NCBI GenBank assembly: GCA_963796195.1 | Contig: CAWCKS010000014.1 | Coordinates: 682,001-746,000, forward strand | Length of the DNA: 64,000 bases | Origin: CAWCKS01 sp963796195 | Lineage (GTDB): Bacteria > Pseudomonadota > Alphaproteobacteria > Rhizobiales > Xanthobacteraceae | Reading direction: 5' to 3' | In this document: positions 56,994-64,000 of the stretch, piece by piece | Layout: every line of letters starts with the position of its first letter | How positions within the stretch are numbered: the first letter of the stretch is position 1 | Position numbers and translations under genes: made by a program | The notes under the pieces: model-generated | Databases searched by the model: none | The model's input: the letters and a program-made list of their open reading frames with translations, nothing else | What the model was told of the DNA's origin: nothing

Positions 56994-58007
56994 GTGGCGC
57001 TCGATTCACCAATCACCCCAAGCGCTTCGACCCGTTTGCGGATCGGCTTTGCCAAACCGAGCCAGGAGCAGATCGTGCTCCTGATCACGATCGCCTTGCT
57101 GATCGTGTTCAGCTTCACGCTGAAAGGCTTTGCGACCGTGGCGAACATGCTCGTTCTGCTGCGCAGCATTTCGATCCTCGGCATTCTCGGCCTCGGCATG
57201 GGGATGATCGTGATCAGCCGCGGCATCGACTTGAGCGAGGTCGCGATCATGGCGGGATCCTGGTGCGTCATGCTGAACGCGGTCCAGCATGGCCTGCCCC
57301 CGCTGTGGGCTGCGGCGGCTGCGCTGGCGATCTGTCTCGCCATCGGCCTCATCAACGGCGTCATGGTCGCCTATGTCGAGGCGCCCGGGCTGTTTGTGAC
57401 GCTCGCCACCACCTTCGTCATCTACGGGGTCGCGTTCTGGATCGCCCCGGTCTACGTGGTCTATGCCCCACAGGACTCGGCTGCACTGTTATTCGCCGGA
57501 CGCGGCACATTGTTCGGCATACCGATGCCGATCTTCGTCTTTGCCGCGGCCGCCCTGGTCATGCACTTCTTTCTGTCGCGGACCTCGATCGGCCGCTTCA
57601 TCTATGCGCAGGGCGACAATGCCGAAGCAGCCCGCCTCTCGGGCGTGGCCCTGCGCCCGCTGATCGTGCTGGAATTTGTGCTGGTCGCAACTCTGGCGTG
57701 GCTCGCGGGGCTGGTCTGGATCGGACAGACCGGCAGCATGCAGATGACCATCGTGCAGGGAACCACGGTCTTCGACGTGATCCTTGTGGTGGTGCTGGGC
57801 GGCATCAGCCTGGTCGGCGGACGCGGCAGCGTCTTCAGCGTCGTCGTGGGCTGCGCCCTGATCGGCACATTGCTCAATGCCCTGACCATCATGGACGTCA
57901 ACAGCGAGGTACAGAATATCATCCGCGGCGTCGTGCTGCTCGCCGCAATCATCCTCGACAACTTCCTGCACCCGCGCGACGAGGAGACTGCACGGCAGGG
58001 AGACTGA
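56994..58007 (+). CDS. Ribose-type ABC transporter permease (RbsC-like)
   Basis: About ten hydrophobic segments. LGMGMIVISRGIDLSEVAIM and VVVLGGISLVGGRGSVFSVV are the RbsC/AraH signatures. GTG 56994 has AGGGAG six bases upstream and is preferred to an upstream GTG at 56961. It is first gene of an operon of CUT2 type running to the right edge. Confidence 0.88.
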   Translation: MALDSPITPSASTRLRIGFAKPSQEQIVLLITIALLIVFSFTLKGFATVANMLVLLRSISILGILGLGMGMIVISRGIDLSEVAIMAGSWCVMLNAVQHGLPPLWAAAAALAICLAIGLINGVMVAYVEAPGLFVTLATTFVIYGVAFWIAPVYVVYAPQDSAALLFAGRGTLFGIPMPIFVFAAAALVMHFFLSRTSIGRFIYAQGDNAEAARLSGVALRPLIVLEFVLVATLAWLAGLVWIGQTGSMQMTIVQGTTVFDVILVVVLGGISLVGGRGSVFSVVVGCALIGTLLNALTIMDVNSEVQNIIRGVVLLAAIILDNFLHPRDEETARQGD

Positions 58008-58072
58008 TCATTGGAAGTTTACAAATTGCCCCGGCAAATCGGGGCGAGGAAATGACAACGGGAGGAGCGACG

Positions 58073-59131
58073 ATGAGTTCGAAGACATGGATGTCGGTGC
58101 TGGCCGGCTTCGCCATCGCGGCGTTGCCGGTGTTTGCCGCCGCACAGGAGGATACCGGGACCAAGACGGCGCACGAGTTGCGCGCCGACTACGACAAGAA
58201 CCTGAAGGGCAAGACCGTCGCCTTCCTGCCGATCGCGACCGGCGTGCCGTTGATGGACGAGTGGGGCCGCGTGATCAAGACCGAGGCGGAATGGCGCGGC
58301 ATGAAGTTCGTGATCCGCGATCCGGCGGCCAATCCGGCGGCGATGCAGCAGGCACTGACCGCGCTGATCGACGAGAAGCCGGACGTGCTCATCGTGCAAA
58401 ACCCGAGCGTAACCCTGCTGCAGAAGGAACTGAAGCGCGCCGAATCGCAGGGCACGCACGTCATCCAGATGAACATGTCGTCGAACTACAAGTCGGACGC
58501 GTTCGTCGGCGCTGACTGGTACGAAGTCGGCCGCATCCTTGCCGAGGACGTCGTCAAGCAGTGCGGCACCGGCTCCAATACGTCGGGCGAAGTGCAGATC
58601 GTGCAGGGCGAATTGACTGCGGCGGCAAGCGTCGACCAGATCGCCGGCGTCATGGACACGCTGAACAAGGACAAGGCGATCAAGGTGGTCTCCAACCAGG
58701 CCGCCTTGTGGGACGCCAACAACGCGCTCAACATCACCAACACCGTGATCCAGCAGCATCCGGACCTGTGCGCCAGCATCGGCTTCTGGGGCATCATGGA
58801 ATTGGGCGCAGCGCAGGCGATCCGCAATGCCGGCAAGATCGACAAGGTCAAGGTCTACGCGTCGGGTGAAGGTTCGCAGCTCGATTGCGACCAGGTGAAC
58901 CAGGGTAACTTCTTCAAGTTCCTGAGCTACACGGCGACCGACCAGGGCCATGATGCATTCTTCGCCGCCGTGGCGCTGCTGGAAGGTGGCGTCAAGCCTG
59001 GCAGCACGCACCACGAGTTTTACACGCGTCCGGTATGGCTCGATAAGAGCAACGCGTCCGGCGCCAACTGCTACGCGGTGCCGAAGCCTCCGACACCGAC
59101 CGACGCATCAGCCGCTGAACAGAAGAAGTGA
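58073..59131 (+). CDS. Ribose-type ABC substrate-binding protein
   Basis: Type I periplasmic binding fold. Signal peptide VLAGFAIAALPVFAAAQED. Core: GKTVAFLPIATGVPLMDEWG, DPAANPAAMQQALTALIDEK, DVLIVQNPS, GSQLDCDQVNQGNFFKF. ATG 58073 stands behind GGGAGGAGCG. The ligand is probably a sugar, sugar acid or lactone, given the two lactonase domains in the operon. Confidence 0.9.
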   Translation: MSSKTWMSVLAGFAIAALPVFAAAQEDTGTKTAHELRADYDKNLKGKTVAFLPIATGVPLMDEWGRVIKTEAEWRGMKFVIRDPAANPAAMQQALTALIDEKPDVLIVQNPSVTLLQKELKRAESQGTHVIQMNMSSNYKSDAFVGADWYEVGRILAEDVVKQCGTGSNTSGEVQIVQGELTAAASVDQIAGVMDTLNKDKAIKVVSNQAALWDANNALNITNTVIQQHPDLCASIGFWGIMELGAAQAIRNAGKIDKVKVYASGEGSQLDCDQVNQGNFFKFLSYTATDQGHDAFFAAVALLEGGVKPGSTHHEFYTRPVWLDKSNASGANCYAVPKPPTPTDASAAEQKK

Positions 59132-59180
59132 TCCATCGACGACCGGCGTTGCCGCTCCTGCCGCGAATGGCGGGAGCGGA

Positions 59181-61355
59181 ATGCCGAGTGGAGTCAAGCC
59201 GATGACGATGACCACATTCGAGGCGCTCAGCCGCCGCACCGAACGCATCCGCTACGCCTGGTCACCGCGGCTGATCTTTGCCGAACTGCTGCTGAAGCAA
59301 TGGTTCGAGCCGGTCATTCCCTTCACCGTCATGATCGCGCTGGCGATCTACTTCTCGCTGGTCATCCCCGACTACGGCTCCGTCAAGAATGCCGTTTCGC
59401 TGGCGCGTCTCTTTGCCGAATTCGGCTTCGTCGCGCTCGGCATGGCTCTGACCCTGATTTCCGGCGGCATCGACCTCAGCGTCGGCGCCATCTTTGCCAT
59501 TGCCAATTTCACCGCGCTGTTCTGCATGTTCGTGCTCGACTTTCCGGTCTGGCTCACGGTGATTGCCACGCTCCTGACCGGCGCGGTCGTCGGCGCTGCG
59601 AACGGCGTCCTGATCGGCTATCTCAAGGCGCGTCCGTTCCTGACAACGCTGGTGATGCTGATCATCCTGCGTGCCAGCGTCAATCTGCTGAACGGGCGCT
59701 ATGCGACCGTGTTCGCCACCAATTCGATCGAAAGCGATGCCTGGGACTATCTCAGCGACGGCACCATCCTCGGCGTGCCGGTCAACGCCGCGACACTGAT
59801 ATTTGTCCTGCTGATCGGCCACATCTTTCTCAGCCGCTCGCGTTATGGCTGGCATCTGACCGCGATCGGCGCCTCGCGCAAGGCGGCGCGCCACGCCGGC
59901 ATCCGCGTCGAACGCATACTGCTGGTCACCTATATGCTGTCGGGCATGCTATGCGCGCTCGGCGGCGTGTTTTACGCCGCACGCCAGGGCAGCACGGACT
60001 CGACCACCGGCCTCGGTTGGGAATTCCAGGCGGTGACCGCGGTCGTGCTCGGCGGCGCGTCGGTCGTCGGCGGGCGAGGCACAGTGTGGCGGGCGATGAT
60101 CGGCGCGATCATCATCTTCGTGCTGACCAACGGTCTCGTCCGCATGGGCATCCCCGGCTACGTCACCTCGGCTGCCTACGGGATCATTCTGCTGGTTGCC
60201 GTCAGCATCGACGTCAAATGGGCGAAGAACCGCGGCAAAGTGATCCAGAAGACCTACGTCAACCCGGCGCGCGTGCCGTTGTCCGCTTCGCCGACCATCG
60301 CCCGTGACAGCCAATCGGCACTGGCACAAAATGACCGGCTCATTCATGCCGAGGCGATCGGGCTCGACCAGGTCGAGGGCCCGGAGGACGTCATCATCGA
60401 CCGGCAGGATCGCGTTTACGGTTCGACCCGCGACGGCAACATCATCCGTTTCTCCGGACCGAATCTCGAGAAACGTGAAATCTTCGCCCATATCGGCGGC
60501 CGGCCGCTCGGCATGCAGTTCGACAAGGACGAGAACCTTATCGTCTGCGTTGCCGGGATGGGCGTTTACGGCGTCAAGCCCGACGGCGAAGTGTTCAAGG
60601 TCACCGACGAGACCAACCGCACCTGGTACAAGCTCAACGACGATTCACGGCTGCGCATGGCCGACGACCTCGACATCGCGCCCGACGGCAAGATCTATTT
60701 CAGCGACTGCACGACACGCTACGAGATGACGACCAACGCGCTCGACATCATCGAGGGCAGGCCCAACGGCCGGCTGGTGGTCTATGATCCCGAAACGAAA
60801 AAGACCCAGACGCTGATCACCCATTTCTACTTCCCGAACGGCATCTGCGTTTCGCACGACGGCCAGTCGGTGCTGATCGCCAGCACCACGCTGTGCAAGA
60901 TCTACCGTTACTGGATCGGCGGACCGCGCAAGGGACAGCTCGAGGTCGCGATCGACGAACTGCCCGGCAATCCCGACAACATCAACCGGGCATCGGACGG
61001 CACCTACTGGCTGGCGCTGGTCGGCATCCGCACGCCCACGTTTGACCTCGCCGCGCGGAAGCCGGGCTTCCGGCAGCGCATGGTCAAGCAGGTGCCGGCC
61101 GACGAGTGGCTGGCGCCCGGGCTGAACCATGGCTGTGTACTGCGTTTCAACGAGGCGGGCGACATTCTTAAATCCTACTGGGACCCGACCGGCATCTCAC
61201 ACTCGACACTGACATCGATGCGCGAGCACAAGGGTTACCTCTATCTCGGGGGCCTCGAGAACAATCGCATTGGCCGCGTCAAGCTTGATCGCGGCGATCC
61301 TACATGGACCGACTACGAGGCCTATTGGGGCAACAAGCGGCGCGACCGAGGCTGA
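59181..61355 (+). CDS. ABC permease fused to SMP-30/gluconolactonase-like domain
   Basis: 724 residues in one frame. Residues about 1-350 are an RbsC/AraH-type permease (ALTLISGGIDLSVGAIFAIA; VVLGGASVVGGRGTVWRAMI). After a linker of about 45 residues (YVNPARVPLSASPTIARDSQ), residues about 390-724 form an SMP-30/strictosidine-synthase-like propeller with GLDQVEGPEDVIIDRQDRVY, DDLDIAPDGKIYFSD, FYFPNGICVSHDGQSVL and LPGNPDNINRASDGTYWLAL. The linker has no start codon with a ribosome site, which argues for a true fusion. The RbsC C-terminus is cytoplasmic, so the lactonase should work on solute as it enters. The start at ATG 59181 has GGGAG upstream; 59202 is an alternative. Confidence 0.85.
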   Translation: MPSGVKPMTMTTFEALSRRTERIRYAWSPRLIFAELLLKQWFEPVIPFTVMIALAIYFSLVIPDYGSVKNAVSLARLFAEFGFVALGMALTLISGGIDLSVGAIFAIANFTALFCMFVLDFPVWLTVIATLLTGAVVGAANGVLIGYLKARPFLTTLVMLIILRASVNLLNGRYATVFATNSIESDAWDYLSDGTILGVPVNAATLIFVLLIGHIFLSRSRYGWHLTAIGASRKAARHAGIRVERILLVTYMLSGMLCALGGVFYAARQGSTDSTTGLGWEFQAVTAVVLGGASVVGGRGTVWRAMIGAIIIFVLTNGLVRMGIPGYVTSAAYGIILLVAVSIDVKWAKNRGKVIQKTYVNPARVPLSASPTIARDSQSALAQNDRLIHAEAIGLDQVEGPEDVIIDRQDRVYGSTRDGNIIRFSGPNLEKREIFAHIGGRPLGMQFDKDENLIVCVAGMGVYGVKPDGEVFKVTDETNRTWYKLNDDSRLRMADDLDIAPDGKIYFSDCTTRYEMTTNALDIIEGRPNGRLVVYDPETKKTQTLITHFYFPNGICVSHDGQSVLIASTTLCKIYRYWIGGPRKGQLEVAIDELPGNPDNINRASDGTYWLALVGIRTPTFDLAARKPGFRQRMVKQVPADEWLAPGLNHGCVLRFNEAGDILKSYWDPTGISHSTLTSMREHKGYLYLGGLENNRIGRVKLDRGDPTWTDYEAYWGNKRRDRG

Positions 61356-61359
61356 CAGG

Positions 61360-62466
61360 ATGGGCCCCTTCACTCACTTCTTCCGTGATATGCATCAGAT
61401 CCTGTTCCCGAATGCGGAGCAGCACGCAATCCCATCGCTCGACGGGGCGCTGAGCCCCAACGACGCGCTCGACCATTGCCGGCCGGTCGGCGACCCCTTG
61501 CCCGGCATCGATGATCTTGCCGAGGCGCCGGACGGCTCCCTCCTTGTCTCGGCCGGGCGGCAGGTCCTTCGCCTCTCCGGCCCCGGTTACGAGGCGCGCA
61601 CAGTCGTTACCGAATTCGACGCGGACGCCGGTGGGCTGACCGTCCACCTGGACGGTCGACTGCTGGTCTGTGTCGCCGGCCGCGGCCTTGCCGCGGTCGA
61701 CGCGAGCGGCCGCCAGACCTGGCTCAATCAAGTCGAAGACCAGCCGCTGCACTGCCTTACCAGCGTCGCTGCGGCGTCTGACGGCAGCATCTTTGTGAGC
61801 GAAGGCAGCACGCTCAATGCGCCCGCCGACTGGTGCCGGGATCTGATGCAAAAGAACAGCGCCGGACGGATCATCGCGTGCGGCCCAGGCTTCGAGGCCC
61901 CAAAGGTCCTGCTTCGCGACCTGCCGTATCCGTACGGATTGGCGATTTCGGCGGACGGACGGTTCCTGTGGTTGACCGAGAGCTGGAGCCATCGTCTCTG
62001 CCGCGCCGCCATCGCGGGCCGGGAACTCGGCGCGGTCGAGCCCGTCATCGGCAACCTGCCCGGTTATCCGGCGCGGCTGGGCCGCGCCAACGGCGGCGGG
62101 TTCTGGCTGTCGATCTTCGCGCTGCGCACGCATCTCATTGAATTTGTGCTGCGCGAGGATGATTTTCGCGACGAGATGATGCGGACCATCGCGCCGGACT
62201 ACTGGATCGCGCCGGCATTGGCGACGACGGGCAGCGCGCTCGAGCCGATGCAGAGCGGCGGGATCAAGGCGCTCGGCATCCAGAAACCCTGGGCGCCGCC
62301 GCGTTCCTACGGTCTGGTGGCGCGGATCAACAATGATGGCGATGTTGTCGAGAGCCTGCACAGCCGGGTCGGAGGCCGCTACCACGGCATCACCTCGGCA
62401 CGCGACACGGCGCAAGGCCTCGTGATTGCCGCGCGCGGCGCCGGCCGGCTGCTGCTTGCTGCTTGA
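61360..62466 (+). CDS. SMP-30/gluconolactonase-like protein
   Basis: 368 residues, six-bladed propeller similar to the fused lactonase domain upstream: LPGIDDLAEAPDGSLLVSAG, LPYPYGLAISADGRFLWLTE, NLPGYPARLGRANGGGFWLS and GRYHGITSARDTAQG. It starts 5 bp after the fusion gene, so the two are translated together. It is cytoplasmic (no signal). A second lactone-opening activity or a divergent partner is likely; the metal ligand set should be checked. Confidence 0.85.
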   Translation: MGPFTHFFRDMHQILFPNAEQHAIPSLDGALSPNDALDHCRPVGDPLPGIDDLAEAPDGSLLVSAGRQVLRLSGPGYEARTVVTEFDADAGGLTVHLDGRLLVCVAGRGLAAVDASGRQTWLNQVEDQPLHCLTSVAAASDGSIFVSEGSTLNAPADWCRDLMQKNSAGRIIACGPGFEAPKVLLRDLPYPYGLAISADGRFLWLTESWSHRLCRAAIAGRELGAVEPVIGNLPGYPARLGRANGGGFWLSIFALRTHLIEFVLREDDFRDEMMRTIAPDYWIAPALATTGSALEPMQSGGIKALGIQKPWAPPRSYGLVARINNDGDVVESLHSRVGGRYHGITSARDTAQGLVIAARGAGRLLLAA

Positions 62467-62483
62467 GAGCGGGGATTTTCAAG

Positions 62484-64000
62484 ATGAACGATACCGCGAC
62501 GATGGATAAGGACACGGCAGCGACGGAACGCCCTGCCCGCCAGCCGGTGCTTCGCGTCGTCAGCGGCAGCAAGATCTACGGCGGTGTGCACGCCATCGAA
62601 GACATCAACTTCGAGCTCTATCCCGGCGAAGTTCACGCGCTGGTCGGCGAGAACGGCGCCGGCAAGTCAACCTTGTGCAAGGCCATCGCCGGCGCCATCA
62701 AGCTGACCTCGGGCGAAATCTTTGTCGACGGCAAGCCGGCGCATTTCGAGAGCCCGCGCGATGCGCTGGCCGCGGGCATCTGCATGGTCTACCAGGAGAC
62801 GAGCCTGGTCCCGACCATGACCGCGGCACAGAATATCGAGCTCGGCAACGAGCGGCTGCTGACGCGCTTTCGCACCCTGAACATCCAGGCGCAGCAGCTG
62901 CTGCAGTCCCTCAACTTCCACGTCGATCCCGCGACCCCGGTGGCGCTGCTCGGCACCGCCAAGCGACAGATGGTCGAGATCGCGCGCGCCGTCTATAACA
63001 AGGCGCGCATCATCATTTTTGACGAGCCGACGGCGAGCCTGACGCCCGAGGAGATCATTCACTTCTTCCACCTCGTACGCGACCTTCGCGCCCAGGGCGT
63101 GGCGATCATCTACATCTCGCACGCGCTCGAGGAGAGCCTGCAGATTTCCGACCGCATCACCGTGCTGCGCGACGGCAAGCTGGTGGTTTCGTCCCCGACT
63201 GCCGAAATGACACGCGAAAAGCTGGTGCGCGCCATGGTCGGCCGTGACATCACGCAGACGTACTACGCACGTGCGGCGAAAGAAGCGCGCGGAGGTGTCG
63301 CGCGGAGCGTGCAACGCGAGAAGGTGCTCACGGTCGAGAACGTCACCATGGGCGCGGTGGTCAAGAACATGTCGTTCTCGGCCTACGCCGGCGAAGTGGT
63401 CGGCATCGCCGGCCTGATTGGCTCCGGGCGGACCGAGATCGCCAAAATCATCTTTGGCGCCTTGAAGCGAAACCTGATCAACGGCGGCACCATCAAGTTG
63501 CGGGGCAAGCCGATCCGGTTCCGCGTGCCGAAACAGGCGATCAATGCGGGGATCTGTTACATCACCGAGGACCGCAAGCTGAACGGCTTCTTCGAGACGA
63601 TGCGGATCGACGACAACGTCTATGTCGGCAAGCTCGCGACGAAGGCCGGCTGGCGCTTCCTGCTCTCGCGTCTGACCCGCGCCAAGCTCGCTGAATATTG
63701 GGTCGATCGGCTCAAGATCGCAGCACTTCAGCGCAAGGCGAGGATCGTTGAACTGTCCGGCGGAAACCAGCAGAAGGTCGTCGTCGCGAAATCCCTGGTC
63801 CAGGACCCCTCGATCGTCATCTTCGACGAGCCGACGCGCGGCGTCGACGTTGCCACGATCCCGGAAATTCATGCGCAGATCCGCCGCCTCGCCGAAGAGG
63901 GCAAGGCCGTGATCGTGATCTCATCCTACCTACCGGAGATTCTCGCGGTGTCCGACCGTATCCTGGTGGCGCGTGCCGGCCGCATCGTCGCCGAGTTCGA
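62484..64000 (+). CDS. Ribose-type ABC ATP-binding protein (RbsA-like), 3' end outside the window
   Basis: Two ATPase halves in one chain, cut by the right edge. First half: VGENGAGKSTLCKAI (Walker A), MVYQETSLVPTMTAAQN (Q-loop), LLGTAKRQMVEIARAV (signature region), IIIFDEPTASLTPEE. Second half: GIAGLIGSGRTEIAKIIFG, YITEDRKLNGFF, LSGGNQQKVVVAKSL, VIFDEPTRGVDVAT. It starts at ATG 62484, 17 bp after the lactonase gene, completing the importer with two permeases and a binding protein. No stop is reached before 64000. Confidence 0.9.
   Translation, partial: MNDTATMDKDTAATERPARQPVLRVVSGSKIYGGVHAIEDINFELYPGEVHALVGENGAGKSTLCKAIAGAIKLTSGEIFVDGKPAHFESPRDALAAGICMVYQETSLVPTMTAAQNIELGNERLLTRFRTLNIQAQQLLQSLNFHVDPATPVALLGTAKRQMVEIARAVYNKARIIIFDEPTASLTPEEIIHFFHLVRDLRAQGVAIIYISHALEESLQISDRITVLRDGKLVVSSPTAEMTREKLVRAMVGRDITQTYYARAAKEARGGVARSVQREKVLTVENVTMGAVVKNMSFSAYAGEVVGIAGLIGSGRTEIAKIIFGALKRNLINGGTIKLRGKPIRFRVPKQAINAGICYITEDRKLNGFFETMRIDDNVYVGKLATKAGWRFLLSRLTRAKLAEYWVDRLKIAALQRKARIVELSGGNQQKVVVAKSLVQDPSIVIFDEPTRGVDVATIPEIHAQIRRLAEEGKAVIVISSYLPEILAVSDRILVARAGRIVAEF

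Noticed and set aside
62667..63872. A 401-codon frame antisense to the RbsA-like gene
   Set aside because: The + strand reads two complete ATPase halves over the same bases; the antisense product has no motif.
1..64000. Prophage, integrative element or genomic island
   Set aside because: No integrase, phage structural gene, tRNA target or conjugation gene was seen; only a dead RAYT and REP-type repeats.

Overview
The window looks like chromosomal DNA of a Bradyrhizobium/Rhodopseudomonas-type alphaproteobacterium (order Hyphomicrobiales). This is an inference from four things: very high GC coding sequence with GC-rich third positions; several ABC and TRAP transport operons beside FCD-type GntR regulators; an Omp25/RopB-like beta-barrel; and intergenic palindromes of the REP/REPIN type common in that family. 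I see no rRNA, tRNA, CRISPR array, prophage or intact insertion sequence.

Layout. 1-795: 5' part of an aromatic acyl-CoA ligase, cut by the left edge. 909-8212: a sugar locus that fits non-phosphorylative L-fucose catabolism. A leftward operon (DapA-like aldolase, GntR regulator, aldo/keto reductase, fuconolactonase, FucU mutarotase) is divergent from a CUT1-type ABC importer. 8216-9608: a DpgC-like crotonase-fold oxygenase. 9859-16269: a HAF/VCBS repeat protein, a thiolase, an arylsulfatase and a class III CoA-transferase. 16118-22782: an H-NS-like protein, very small genes, an L,D-transpeptidase lipoprotein, an outer-membrane barrel, a DUF3303-like protein and a sensor kinase. 23139-28713: a quinate/shikimate locus (cupin, shikimate dehydrogenase, GntR regulator, TRAP transporter, type II dehydroquinase). 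28738-30928: a soluble lytic transglycosylase. 31060-34797: a RAYT transposase relic, REPIN-like palindromes, a TPP enzyme and a cytochrome P450. 34807-45058: two GFA-fold proteins, a GPH symporter, a decayed PPC/VCBS protein, a CDF-like transporter, a HisC-like aminotransferase, a flippase-like protein, a LuxR regulator and a small membrane protein. 45203-49825: an ABC importer in one operon with a metallophosphodiesterase. 50120-52606: an AraC regulator and an HdrC/HdrB-like iron-sulfur pair. 52748-56629: RidA, Glu/Leu-type dehydrogenase and a Baeyer-Villiger-type monooxygenase. 56994-64000: a ribose-type ABC operon in which one permease is fused to an SMP-30 lactonase, followed by a second lactonase and an ATPase cut by the right edge.

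The genes mostly form catabolic modules that pair an importer, a local regulator and the first enzymes of a pathway. The most distinctive points are the permease-lactonase fusion, the HdrCB-like pair with reduced cluster ligands, the DpgC-like enzyme, and the RAYT relic among REPIN-like elements, one of which supplies the Shine-Dalgarno-like sequence of a P450 gene. About fifteen otherwise intact genes carry a single frame break each. Most are explained by one surplus base, so sequencing or assembly error is the likeliest cause, and these genes are annotated here across the break.
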